NCBI RefSeq assembly: GCF_002564005.1
Contig: NZ_PDJG01000001.1
Span: 3,162,001 to 3,226,000 of the forward strand
Reading direction: 5' to 3'
From: Sanguibacter antarcticus
GTDB lineage: Bacteria; Actinomycetota; Actinomycetes; Actinomycetales; Cellulomonadaceae
Length of the DNA stretch: 64,000 bases
Within the stretch, counting starts at the first letter, position 1. Every line of letters starts with the position of its first letter. Positions 35,101 through 42,674 of this stretch are shown in pieces. The notes under the pieces are model-generated. The model searched no databases, was not told the origin of the DNA, and saw only the letters and a list, made by a program, of their open reading frames with translations. The position numbers and the translations under genes were made by a program.

Positions 35101-35192
35101 ACAGCCTCATGGTGGGGACGTCAGGGATCGGGTACGCGATCCTGCGGCATGTGTCGCCTGTGCCACCGCCGTCCGTGCTGTGGCTGGAATAG
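32145..35192 (+). CDS. lanM: Class II lanthionine synthetase LanM
   Basis: This 1015-residue bifunctional enzyme dehydrates Ser/Thr of the precursor and closes thioether rings. The N-terminal kinase/lyase-like DUF4135 domain covers about residues 140-520, with GARLVYKPRSMKIEAAFN, LLNGWDIHHENLLTVDGRPVVVDLETLL. The C-terminal LanC-like cyclase covers about 680-1010, with the zinc ligands Cys887 in WCHGSTG and Cys933-His934 in YCHGD. All catalytic elements appear intact. The ATG is preceded by GAGGAGG. It is the only LanM in the window. Confidence 0.96.
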   Translation: MHTIDDVARWRELFPEIADDGEYEQLVEDAHVLWREQDDDRDDAAHPSDTPPSATHQSSPDATMEPLDTEVVADHVHLGAYFLHEVAPLVETFRAEIARLPLLSSSHDVTAASVVAVAQMCAALGVRTVVTELHRQRDEGLLHGATSEDRYADFLRRISSDDGRADLRLRYPVLFRLLHERTQRHLDFVLEVLCHTQDHLGALAETFPETVGDGLVTSVSTNSGDTHRDGRSVAILTFGPGARLVYKPRSMKIEAAFNTLVHELRARAGIDLLTIRTYVAHEFGWAEFVEHAEHVPDRRRYYEEIGALTGILYLLNGWDIHHENLLTVDGRPVVVDLETLLRPQLVVDAGYAEGSAAQVAAAQLDASVCSIGILPMVIKRGREDVGIDVGGVGFRRGQASPFKGFALVDVGRDDMRIRFDGQVADTGNENAQDGEPETVIADRTSIQAGLRRLFDWVLGHKVEVCDLLRSTFSEVRARYVHNPTMFYAQLLRMGTHPDFMVRDEDLWVLMHRVGLRRQDLDDGIVRSEVLDLCNGDVPYFQYDAGGRRLVDSRDAPTGPGFRRSPLESVLEKLDALTEHDAADQVRLVAMTFVHRLPRSSDPTGFSFPEPGAQPVDVPRARMLAEARRLGDRLEETMVESSSGIQPSTWLAPLVTTSDHSQWVPGTLGYDLYGGIPGIGLYLAALSAATGEERTATAAHSVLGRLSQQLRPGVMDSSAITLGGMTGLAGAFHATAVGGRLLAAQDVVDATYDALPLLVDAIDRDPSFDFIAGATGALATCLSLSRSADTTAQRDTSVEHAVRAYERIAQASPHVLGRGVPEAGIYSGFGHGLAGMVPFVAELGALTGDRRVQATAAGLLEQLLSMRDPHDGRWHRSSVSDAQSFAWCHGSTGILLGLLLAEPHLDEGALDGAVVRELVATTVERSFGHNVTYCHGDLANLEVLGLAAERLGDRDLAARVTAGFVDLFDFVLERYDETSPSKYAASNSLMVGTSGIGYAILRHVSPVPPPSVLWLE

Positions 35193-35200
35193 GACGCGGA

Positions 35201-35217
35201 AAATTACCCGCTATTCA
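35201..35217 (+). promoter_or_regulatory. Element shared with the lanA upstream region
   Basis: The segment at 35201-35217 (AAATTACCCGCTATTCA) resembles 31642-31657 (GAAATACCCGCGTTCA). Both lie in locally AT-richer DNA ahead of lanT and lanA. They could be promoter or regulator sites of the locus; the similarity is short and may be chance. Confidence 0.3.
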
Positions 35218-35319
35218 CTTTCATCGTGCGGGCCGGTCCTCGGGTATTCGCCGAACGCCATGACATTCTTCGAGGAAAGGCCAGAGAATGACGAGAATCT
35301 CGAACGAGCGGGGTGAACC

Positions 35320-37503
35320 GTGATCTCGCGTCTGCGTCCGACGATCCAGATCACGCCGACCGAGTGCGGGCTGTGCTGTGCGTCGATGATCCTCACGCAC
35401 CATCGCAGCAAGGAGTCCCTCGTCTCGTTGCGCACAGAGTTCGACGTCGGGCGCGACGGGCTGTCCGTCCGCGACATCCGTCGTGTCCTCGAGTCGAGGG
35501 GGCTCGCAGTCACGACCTTCCGCGCGAACCTCGCCGGGCTGCGGGACGTCCGGCTGCCCGTGATCGCGTTCTGGCGCAACAGCCACTTCGTCGTGGTGGA
35601 GCGCATCGTCCGAGGCACGGTCACGGTGCTCGACCCTGCACGAGGCCGTGTGGTGCTCTCCGCCCAGGAGTTCGAGGCCGACTTCGCTGGGATCATCATC
35701 CTCGCGACGCCCACAGCCGACTTCCAGCCGGACCTCCACCGGGAGCCGTGGGTCTGGCGCGAGTTCCTCGCACACATGAAGCACGCGAAGGCTCCCCTCG
35801 TCGGGGTGGCCGTCTTCTCCCTCATCACCTACGGCGTGAGCCTCGCGGTGCCGATGATCACGCAGCGCCTCGTCGACGGCTTCGTCGCCGACGGGGACGT
35901 GGGGCTCTCGACGCTCACGAAGACGCTCGCGGTCGTCGCTGCGGTCACCTTCTTCGGCGTCGTGCAGGCACAGGTCGTCTTCGTCACGCGGCTCACGGTC
36001 GTGTTCGGCCGCACGCTCATGGGCACCACCTTCAAGCACCTGCTGACGCTGCCCTACAGGTACTTCGGCACGCGGAGCCCCGGTGAGCTCATCTATCGCC
36101 TCGCGAGCGTCAGCTCGCTCCGTGACCTCCTGGCGACCCAGGTGATCGCCGGGGTGCTCGACGCCGGCATGATCGTCGTCGTCTTCGCCTACATGGCGTC
36201 GAAGTCGGTGCAGCTCGCGCTCGTCGCTCTCGGGTTCTTCCTGCTCATCTCTGTCGTCCTCGTCGTCACGCGCACGCCGATCCTCAACGCGCTCAACGCC
36301 GAGATGACCGAGTTCAGCAAGACCCAGGGCCTGCAGATCGAAGCCGTCTCGTCGATCGCGTCGCTGCGCGTCGCCGGCGTCGAGGACGAGTTCTTCCAGG
36401 ACTGGTCGACGACGTACGAGCGGGGGCTCGCACGGATGCGCGAACGCTCCGTCCTCCAGGGGTGGGTCAACTCGTTCGTCGGGGTGGCCCGGACAGGTGC
36501 ACCGCTCGTCATCCTGCTCCTCGGCCTCATGATGGCCGCATCCGGAACCCTGAGCCTGGGGGAGGCCGTCGCGTTCCAGGCGTTGTCGACGAGCTTCTTC
36601 GCGCTCTCCACGTCGATCTTCGCGGCGTTCTCCCAGTACCTCGTCGCCACCTCGTACCTCGAACGTCTCGTCGACATCACGCGCGCAGAGCCCGAGGCCT
36701 GGCCCGAGGACGGGTTCACGGGCGAGGTCCAGGGCCGCATCGAGGTCCGCGACCTGCGCTTCCGCTTCACGGACAACAGCGCGGACGTCCTCCAGGGCAT
36801 CTCCTTCGACGCAGCCCCGGGGCAGAAGATCGCCATCGTCGGCACCTCGGGCTCCGGGAAGACGACCCTCGGCCAGGTCTTGTCCGGTCTCCAACGCCCC
36901 ACGGGCGGGTCCGTCACCTACGACGGCCGCCCGATCACGGAGTTCGACCGCCGGGCGTTCTACTCGATGATCGGCGTCGTGCCGCAGGAGATCGACCTGC
37001 AGAACAAGTCGATCAGAGACAACATCACCATGGGCGGCGCGGTGCACGACCCGGCGCGCGTGGTCCAGGCCGCGGAGGCCGCCCAGATCCACCACGAGAT
37101 CCTCCAGATGCCCATGGGCTACGACACCCGGATCAGCGAGATGGGAGCCAACATCTCGGGCGGGCAGCGCCAGCGGATCGCACTGGCCCGCGCCATCTAC
37201 AAGAACCCCAAGATCCTCCTGCTCGACGAGGCGACGAGCTCCCTCGACGTCCTCAACGAGACGAGGATCGCGGAGCACCTCAGGCGGGTCGAGTGCACCC
37301 GGATCGTCATCGCCCACCGGATGTCCACCATCGTCGACGCGGACCGGATCCTCGTCATGCAGGCGGGACGGATCATGCAGGCGGGCACGCACGAGGAGCT
37401 CTTCGCCACCGAGGGCCACTACCGAGACCTCTTCATGACCCAGCAGGACGCGCTGGACCTCGTGGGGCTCGGACCGGTGGCTCAGACCATCCCGTCGTCG
37501 TAG
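35320..37503 (+). CDS. lanT: Lantibiotic ABC transporter with C39 leader peptidase (LanT)
   Basis: The 727-residue exporter removes the leader at the double-Gly site and secretes the core. Residues 1-135 form the C39 peptidase with catalytic Cys16 in PTECGLCCASMIL, His in RNSHFVVVE and Asp in VLDPARG. A six-helix ABC membrane domain follows (about 155-450). The nucleotide-binding domain (about 480-710) has Walker A GTSGSGKTT, signature SGGQRQRIALARAI, Walker B ILLLDEATSSLD and H-loop VIAHRMS. GTG at 35320 keeps the N-terminal peptidase complete. It completes the lanA-lanM-lanT locus; no LanFEG immunity transporter follows. Confidence 0.95.
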   Translation: MISRLRPTIQITPTECGLCCASMILTHHRSKESLVSLRTEFDVGRDGLSVRDIRRVLESRGLAVTTFRANLAGLRDVRLPVIAFWRNSHFVVVERIVRGTVTVLDPARGRVVLSAQEFEADFAGIIILATPTADFQPDLHREPWVWREFLAHMKHAKAPLVGVAVFSLITYGVSLAVPMITQRLVDGFVADGDVGLSTLTKTLAVVAAVTFFGVVQAQVVFVTRLTVVFGRTLMGTTFKHLLTLPYRYFGTRSPGELIYRLASVSSLRDLLATQVIAGVLDAGMIVVVFAYMASKSVQLALVALGFFLLISVVLVVTRTPILNALNAEMTEFSKTQGLQIEAVSSIASLRVAGVEDEFFQDWSTTYERGLARMRERSVLQGWVNSFVGVARTGAPLVILLLGLMMAASGTLSLGEAVAFQALSTSFFALSTSIFAAFSQYLVATSYLERLVDITRAEPEAWPEDGFTGEVQGRIEVRDLRFRFTDNSADVLQGISFDAAPGQKIAIVGTSGSGKTTLGQVLSGLQRPTGGSVTYDGRPITEFDRRAFYSMIGVVPQEIDLQNKSIRDNITMGGAVHDPARVVQAAEAAQIHHEILQMPMGYDTRISEMGANISGGQRQRIALARAIYKNPKILLLDEATSSLDVLNETRIAEHLRRVECTRIVIAHRMSTIVDADRILVMQAGRIMQAGTHEELFATEGHYRDLFMTQQDALDLVGLGPVAQTIPSS

Positions 37504-37531
37504 CGCACCAGCAGATCGGTAGGGTGGCATC

Positions 37532-38311
37532 ATGGCAACTGCACTGATCACCGGCGCGAGCGCCGGCCTAGGACTCGAATTCGCCTGGCAGCTCGCAACA
37601 GCGCGCCACGACCTCGTGCTCGTCGCGCGCGACGAACAACGGCTGCAGAGCATCGCCCGCCAGCTGCGCGCGGCCGCCGGGGTCACCGTCGAGGTCCTGC
37701 CCGCCGACCTGGCCGACCGCGAGCAGACGGAGCGCGTCGCCGAGCGGCTACGGACCACCGAGAACCCCGTGAGCCTCCTCGTCAACAACGCCGGCTACGC
37801 CGTCCACGAGCACTTCACGACCGGCGACATCCACAAACAGGAGACGTCCCTCGACGTTCTCGTCCGCGCCGTCATGGTGCTCAGCCGTGCCTGCCTCGAC
37901 CAGATGCTCCCTCGCGAGCGCGGAGCCATCCTCAACGTCTCGTCCGTCGCGGCCCTCACCGCGTCCGGCACCTATTCCGCCCACAAGGCGTGGGTCCGGG
38001 CGTTCACCGAAGGTCTCGCCGTCGACCTCAAGGGCACCGGCGTCACCGCGACCGCCCTGTGCCCGGGGTTCGTCCACACCGAGTTCCACGACCGCGCCGG
38101 CATCGACTACTCCGGGTTCCCCGAGATCGCCTGGCTCAATGCTGCCGACGTCGTGACCGCAGCGCTCGCCGACGTGCGCCGAGGTGCCGTCATCTCCACC
38201 CCGAGCCTGCGCTACCGCGCCGCCTCCGGCCTGCTCCGCGTCCTGCCGCGCTCTGCCGTGCGAGCACTCCAGGCGTCCGGGGGAGCGGGCGGGACCGCGC
38301 GCTCGGCCTAG
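37532..38311 (+). CDS. Short-chain dehydrogenase/reductase
   Basis: 259 residues with a classical SDR fold: cofactor motif TGASAGLG (TGxxxGxG, residues 7-14), NNAGYA, catalytic Ser in LNVSSVAAL, and YSAHK with Tyr and Lys, then PGFVHTEF. Substrate unknown. Although it follows lanT by 28 nt, a TAGGGT box ends 6 nt before the ATG. It therefore probably has its own leaderless promoter and belongs with pyrE downstream (19-nt gap) instead of the lanthipeptide locus. A tailoring role cannot be excluded. Confidence 0.9.
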   Translation: MATALITGASAGLGLEFAWQLATARHDLVLVARDEQRLQSIARQLRAAAGVTVEVLPADLADREQTERVAERLRTTENPVSLLVNNAGYAVHEHFTTGDIHKQETSLDVLVRAVMVLSRACLDQMLPRERGAILNVSSVAALTASGTYSAHKAWVRAFTEGLAVDLKGTGVTATALCPGFVHTEFHDRAGIDYSGFPEIAWLNAADVVTAALADVRRGAVISTPSLRYRAASGLLRVLPRSAVRALQASGGAGGTARSA

Positions 38312-38330
38312 CGCCCGCTAGCCTGAGGGC

Positions 38331-38930
38331 GTGACCGAGACACCTGGCGCCGACGCCCCCTCCTTCCTCTCCCCGACCCCGCGCGAGCAGCTCCGCGACC
38401 TCATCGCGGAGCTCGCCGTCGTCCACGGAAAAGTGACGCTCTCCTCTGGCCGTGAGGCCGACTACTACGTGGACCTCCGACGCGTCACCCTCCACCACCG
38501 GGCCGCCCCGCTCATCGGGCACGTCCTGCTCGACGCGCTCGAAGAAGCCGGGCTCGGCACTGCGGAGATCGACGCGGTCGGCGGGCTCACGCTCGGTGCC
38601 GACCCCATCGCGACCGCGCTCCTGCACGCGGCAGCCTCGCGTGGTCAGGACCTCGACGCGTTCGTCGTGCGCAAGGCTGCCAAGGCGCACGGCATGCAGC
38701 GCCAGATCGAGGGGCCCGACATCGCGGGGCGTCGCGTCGTCGTCGTCGAGGACACCACGACGACCGGCGGTTCGCCGATCGCGGCCATCGAGGCAGCGCG
38801 CGCGGCAGGCGCAGAGGTCGTCGGGGTAGCGACGATCGTCGACCGTGCGACCGGTGCTCGCGAGAAGATCGAGGCCTACGGCGTGCCCTACCTCTCCTTG
38901 TTCGGCCTCGCGGACCTCGGCCTCTCCTGA
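38331..38930 (+). CDS. pyrE: Orotate phosphoribosyltransferase
   Basis: The 199-residue enzyme converts orotate and PRPP to OMP in pyrimidine synthesis. It shows KVTLSSGREADYYVDLRRVTL near the N-terminus, FVVRKAAKAHGMQRQIEGP (flexible loop with catalytic Lys), and the PRPP-binding motif VVVVEDTTTTGGSPIAAIEAAR. Length is normal. A TAGCCT box ends 6 nt before the GTG start, predicting leaderless transcription. A hairpin at 38938-38962 ends the unit. Confidence 0.95.
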   Translation: MTETPGADAPSFLSPTPREQLRDLIAELAVVHGKVTLSSGREADYYVDLRRVTLHHRAAPLIGHVLLDALEEAGLGTAEIDAVGGLTLGADPIATALLHAAASRGQDLDAFVVRKAAKAHGMQRQIEGPDIAGRRVVVVEDTTTTGGSPIAAIEAARAAGAEVVGVATIVDRATGAREKIEAYGVPYLSLFGLADLGLS

Positions 38931-38937
38931 CCGGACG

Positions 38938-38962
38938 GCGCTGCTGGCTGCGCCAGCAGCGC
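38938..38962 (+). terminator. Terminator of pyrE
   Basis: A perfect 10-bp stem (38938-38947 and 38953-38962, GCGCTGCTGG type) with a 5-nt loop begins 8 nt after the pyrE stop codon. No U-run is present. Confidence 0.65.
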
Positions 38963-39050
38963 ACGTCACCGGGTGCGCGTCTGCTGCTCCACCCCCGATG
39001 GGCAGTTGTCCCCATCGCCAGAAAATTCACCCGACCATACGCTCCGTCCT

Positions 39051-39332
39051 ATGACGACGAGCGTTGAGATCACACGATGGCCTGTAGCCCAGAGCTCGGC
39101 CAGCTCCCGTTTCCTTGCTCACGATCCGGGCAACCCGACCTCCTCCCAGGCAGCGCAGTACTTCCAGTCGGTCCGCTCCGTGCGCCCTGACTCCGGGTCT
39201 GGCGCTGGGCACGACCGGTACGCCGTGCCCGCCGGTCGGGTCTGGGCACGATTCTCGGTCCAGGCAGCGGTCGCGTTCGGCCTGGGCGTCCTGTGCACGG
39301 GGGCCGTCGCCGTGGCGGCGCTCAGCGCCTGA
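39051..39332 (+). CDS. Small single-pass membrane protein of unknown function
   Basis: 93 residues. A hydrophilic N-terminal part of about 65 residues (QAAQYFQSVRSVRPDSGSG) precedes one C-terminal helix (FSVQAAVAFGLGVLCTGAVAVAALSA), so the protein is probably tail-anchored. No known domain was recognised. Support for it being real comes from a TACGCT box that ends exactly 7 nt before the ATG, the leaderless arrangement used repeatedly in this window. Confidence 0.6.
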   Translation: MTTSVEITRWPVAQSSASSRFLAHDPGNPTSSQAAQYFQSVRSVRPDSGSGAGHDRYAVPAGRVWARFSVQAAVAFGLGVLCTGAVAVAALSA

Positions 39333-39414
39333 CCTGCAGAGAGCCACCGGTTCAGCCCTCGCGGGGGACTGCTCCCCATGGTTCGCTGCGGCTCTCGGGC
39401 CTACGCTCCTGGTC

Positions 39415-40206
39415 ATGACCTATGGCGTGGACCCCAGCTCCGGAACCGATCTCACCAAGCAACCGCCCACCTCTGGGCAGCCTGGCCCAGAAGCGTACGG
39501 ACAGCCCGGTGGCCCGGAAGCGTACGGACAGCCGGCACCGCAGGTGTACGGACAGCCCGGCCCGCAGGCCTACGGACAGCCTGCGCCGCAGGCGTACGGT
39601 GCGCAGCCGCCCCAGCAGACAGGTGACATCGAGGTTCGCCCCTCGAGTGCGCAGTACCGCGGCTTCCTCACCAAGACACCGATCGTCTTCATCGTCCTCG
39701 TGGTGTTCTTGTATCTCCGAGCGGGTATCGCAGGCTTGATCATCACCGTCGTCGTCGGGGCCCTGTCTCTCGGCGGGGTCTTCTTCTACCTGAGCTGTGC
39801 GCGGGTCCGCATGGATGCGCTGACCGTCTCGATCCGTGGCCTCGTCCGGACGACGACCTTCGCCCGCGCTGATCTCGGGGCGGTCGTGCTGACTCCCTAC
39901 CAGGTGAGCGCGAGCGACGGCCGGGTGCAGCTCACGCTCTTCGCTCTCGACCGCCAGGGCCGCCGTGTCCTGCGTCTGGGCAGCGCGCTCTGGAACCCGG
40001 CCGACCTCGAAGGGCTGGCCTACGCGATGGGTCCGGTGCCCGTCGTCTATCAGGAGGTTCTCACCCCGAAGCTGCTCACGCAGCGTCACCCAGGGTCGGT
40101 CTCGTGGGTCGAGCGCCACCCGTTCGGCTTCGCGGGGATCATCGTGCTCGCGGTCATCGCAGCGGTCGTGCTCGCGGCCGTGGTCACGGTGGTGCTGGTC
40201 CCCTGA
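39415..40206 (+). CDS. Membrane protein with YGQP repeats and PH-like domain
   Basis: 263 residues. The N-terminus (20-70) is a low-complexity region of about five copies of an eight-residue unit centred on YGQP. Two adjacent hydrophobic stretches follow (about 88-125), then a soluble domain of about 90 residues (RVRMDALTVSIRGLVRTTTFARADLGAVVLTPY) that resembles bacterial PH/bPH2-type domains, and a C-terminal helix (FAGIIVLAVIAAVVLAAVVTVVLVP). Function unknown. A TACGCT box 7 nt before the ATG at 39415 suggests a leaderless message. Confidence 0.75.
   Translation: MTYGVDPSSGTDLTKQPPTSGQPGPEAYGQPGGPEAYGQPAPQVYGQPGPQAYGQPAPQAYGAQPPQQTGDIEVRPSSAQYRGFLTKTPIVFIVLVVFLYLRAGIAGLIITVVVGALSLGGVFFYLSCARVRMDALTVSIRGLVRTTTFARADLGAVVLTPYQVSASDGRVQLTLFALDRQGRRVLRLGSALWNPADLEGLAYAMGPVPVVYQEVLTPKLLTQRHPGSVSWVERHPFGFAGIIVLAVIAAVVLAAVVTVVLVP
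39490..39605 (+). repeat. In-frame 24-bp YGQP-coding repeats
   Basis: About five imperfect 24-bp units encode Tyr-Gly-Gln-Pro repeats in the cytoplasmic N-terminus of the membrane protein. Slippage could change their number. Confidence 0.7.
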
Positions 40207-40230
40207 ACGAACGGCGCTCCAGCCTGAGCG

Positions 40231-41004
40231 TCAGATACGTTCGACGAGGTCCGCGATCGAGTTGACGACGGTGCTCGGGCGGAACGGGAAGCTGTCGACG
40301 TCCTTGACCTTCGTCGACCCGGTGAGCACGAGGAACGTGTGGAGGCCCGCTTCGATGCCGGCGACGATGTCCGTGTCCATACGGTCGCCGATCATCGCGG
40401 TCGACTCGGAGTGGGCGTCGATGCGGTTGAGCGCCGACCGGAACATCATCGGGTTGGGCTTGCCGACGAAGTACGGCTCGCGGTTCGTCGCGCGGGTGAT
40501 CATCGCGGCGACAGCGCCCGTGGCGGGGAGGGGGCCCTCGGCGCTCGGCCCGGTCGGGTCCGGGTTGGTACAGATGAACTTGGCGCCGCCGAGGATGAGA
40601 CGGACGGCCTTCGTGATGGCTTCGAACGAGTACGTGCGCGTCTCGCCGAGGACCACGTAGTCGGGGTCGGACTCGGTGAGCGTGTAGCCCGCCTGGTAGA
40701 GCGCGGTCGTGAGGCCCGCCTCGCCGATGGCGTAGGCGCTGCCACCGGGGATCTGGTCCGAGAGGAACTGGGACGTCGCGAGCGCCGACGTCCAGATGGA
40801 CTCTTCAGGAACCTCGATCCCTGATGCGGCGAGCCGTGCCCGCAGGTCACGTGCGGTGAAGATCGAGTTGTTCGTGAGGATGAGGAAGGGGCGGCCCTTG
40901 TCCCGGAGCGTCGTGATGAACTCTGACGCGCCCGGGATGGCCTTGCCCTCGTGGACGAGGACCCCGTCCATGTCCGTGAGCCACGACTCGATCGCGCGAG
41001 TCAT
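40231..41004 (-). CDS. HAD-IIA family phosphatase (NagD-like)
   Basis: 257 residues with subclass IIA HAD features. Motif I is WLTDMDGVLVHEG (nucleophile Asp10 region), motif II is ILTNNSIFTARDL, and the C-terminal motifs are VGKPNPMMFRSAL and MIGDRMDTDIVAGIEAGLHTFLVLTG. The C2 cap lies between them (about 80-180). Homologues dephosphorylate nucleoside monophosphates or sugar phosphates; the substrate here is open. The ATG overlaps the stop of the DedA gene by 4 nt, so they are one transcription unit. Confidence 0.9.
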   Translation of the reverse strand: MTRAIESWLTDMDGVLVHEGKAIPGASEFITTLRDKGRPFLILTNNSIFTARDLRARLAASGIEVPEESIWTSALATSQFLSDQIPGGSAYAIGEAGLTTALYQAGYTLTESDPDYVVLGETRTYSFEAITKAVRLILGGAKFICTNPDPTGPSAEGPLPATGAVAAMITRATNREPYFVGKPNPMMFRSALNRIDAHSESTAMIGDRMDTDIVAGIEAGLHTFLVLTGSTKVKDVDSFPFRPSTVVNSIADLVERI

Positions 41005-41762
41005 CGCTGCGCCTCGTCTCCGGGGTGACCTGGGCGAGGAGCCTCGCCGATCGGAGCGACGGCCACCTTCTCCTCTGCTGCGGGCAGGACGGCGGCTTCC
41101 TTGCGCTTGGCGAGCCATCCGCGGCCGACCTCGAGGATCACCGGGATGACGGAGACGAACACGATGAGGACGAGGATCGCCTCGATGTTGTCGTGCACGA
41201 AGGTGATCTGCCCGAGGAAGTAGCCGAGCAGCGTGATCCCGACGCCCCAGAGGAGGGCGCCGATGACGTTGAAGCTGACGAAGTGCCGGTACGGCATCTT
41301 CCCGACGCCTGCAGCGACGGGGGCGTACGTCCGCACGAAGGGCACGAAGCGCGCGAGGATGATGCTGCGGCCGCCGTACTTGACGAAGAACGCGTTCGTC
41401 TGGGTGATGTACTCCTGCTTGAAGAAGCGAGAATCTGGCTTGTTGAAGATCTTCGGTCCGACCCTGCGGCCGATGAAGTACGCGACCTGGTCGCCGGCGA
41501 ACGCCGCGACGAAGAGGAGCGCGCACAGGAGCCACAGGGGGAAGTCGAGCTCGTCGCGTGCGACGAGCATGCCCGCGGTGAACAGCAGCGAGTCCCCTGG
41601 CAGGAAGGGGAAGAGCAGCCCTGTCTCGATGAAGACGACGACCGCGATGCCGATGAGGGCGTACGTGCCGAACGACGAGATGAGGCTGTCAGCATTGAGC
41701 CAGCTGGGGCCGAGGGCCACCACCTGGTCGCTCGCGGTCACGAAGAGGTCAACTGTAGTCAC
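41001..41762 (-). CDS. DedA-family membrane protein
   Basis: 253 residues with the DedA/SNARE-associated (VTT) domain: FIETGLLFPFLPGDSLLFTAGMLVA, GDQVAYFIGRRVG, FFVKYGGRSIILARFVPFVRTYAPVAAGVGKMPYRHFVSFNVIGALLW. The conserved Gly-Arg and FxxR-PxxR-(T)YxP motifs are present. DedA proteins are lipid flippases/undecaprenyl-phosphate transporters linked to envelope and pH homeostasis. A soluble C-terminal tail of about 40 residues is present. A TACCCT box 6 nt before the GTG start on the minus strand indicates leaderless transcription. Confidence 0.92.
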   Translation of the reverse strand: MTTVDLFVTASDQVVALGPSWLNADSLISSFGTYALIGIAVVVFIETGLLFPFLPGDSLLFTAGMLVARDELDFPLWLLCALLFVAAFAGDQVAYFIGRRVGPKIFNKPDSRFFKQEYITQTNAFFVKYGGRSIILARFVPFVRTYAPVAAGVGKMPYRHFVSFNVIGALLWGVGITLLGYFLGQITFVHDNIEAILVLIVFVSVIPVILEVGRGWLAKRKEAAVLPAAEEKVAVAPIGEAPRPGHPGDEAQR

Positions 41763-41856
41763 CCGCCAAGGGTACGGGGTGGGGCTGCCCAGGGGTGTCG
41801 AGAGCGCGCGTGAGATGTGAACATTCTGGTGCAGAGAGGGACCGCAGAGCGGGAGA

Positions 41857-42546
41857 ATGAACCACATGACCCAGCCACCAGACCCGACGCCCTCCACCAC
41901 GACGGCGGAGACCGTCGGCGTCGGGCCGTGGCCGGGCGGGCCCGAGGCGTGGCCGCGCACCGGGAGCGGCGACCTCGACCCCGACTACGACCCCGAGCTG
42001 CTCACGGAGGGCGACCGCCGCAACGTCGTCGACGGGTACCGGTACCTAACGATGGACGCGATCGTCGCGGACCTCGACCGTCGCAGGCACCCGCTCCACG
42101 TCGCGATCGAGAACTGGGGGCACGACCTCAACATCGGCTCCGTCGTGCGGACGGCGAACGCGTTCGCGGCGAAGGAGATCCACATCGTCGGGCGCCGTCG
42201 GTGGAACCGCCGGGGTGCGATGGTCACCGACCGCTACCAGCACGTGCGCAACCACCCGGACGTCGCTGCGTTCCTCGACTGGGCCGGGAGCGCCGGCGTC
42301 CCTGTCATCGGCATCGACAACGTGCCCGGGTCCGTCCCGCTCGAGGGCTATGCCTTCCCTCGCGAGTGCGCGCTGCTCTTCGGCCAGGAGAGCACCGGGC
42401 TCACCGAGGAAGCACGGGCCGCCAGCCGGGACATCCTCCACATCACCCAGTTCGGGTCGACGCGCTCGATCAACGCCGGGGCCGCAGCGGCGATCGCGAT
42501 GCACGCATGGGTGCAGCAGCACGCGACGATCCCGGAGGTCCGGTAG
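41857..42546 (+). CDS. SpoU/TrmH-family RNA 2'-O-methyltransferase
   Basis: 229 residues. The SPOUT domain fills residues about 75-225 and shows the three motifs with the catalytic Arg and SAM-binding knot: HDLNIGSVVRTANAF, CALLFGQESTGLTEEA and STRSINAGAAAAIAMHAWVQQH. The N-terminal 60 residues are not conserved. It modifies a tRNA or rRNA ribose, but the position cannot be told. The ATG at 41857 follows GGGAGA; an ATG three codons later is a possible alternative. Confidence 0.92.
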   Translation: MNHMTQPPDPTPSTTTAETVGVGPWPGGPEAWPRTGSGDLDPDYDPELLTEGDRRNVVDGYRYLTMDAIVADLDRRRHPLHVAIENWGHDLNIGSVVRTANAFAAKEIHIVGRRRWNRRGAMVTDRYQHVRNHPDVAAFLDWAGSAGVPVIGIDNVPGSVPLEGYAFPRECALLFGQESTGLTEEARAASRDILHITQFGSTRSINAGAAAAIAMHAWVQQHATIPEVR

Positions 42547-42674
42547 CCCTGTCGTGCACGACACCAGGATCGTCGACTCACCCACGGGTCGAACGGCCCA
42601 CACGCACCGCCTAGGTTTCGTGCAAAACTTGATGCGAAAGTCCCACTGACGTCCCTCTCTCACAGGAGTTTTTG

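Noticed and set aside
35263..35316. 18-codon frame just before lanT
   Set aside because: It is too short, and the codons are unlike the rest of the genome; more likely part of the lanT leader.
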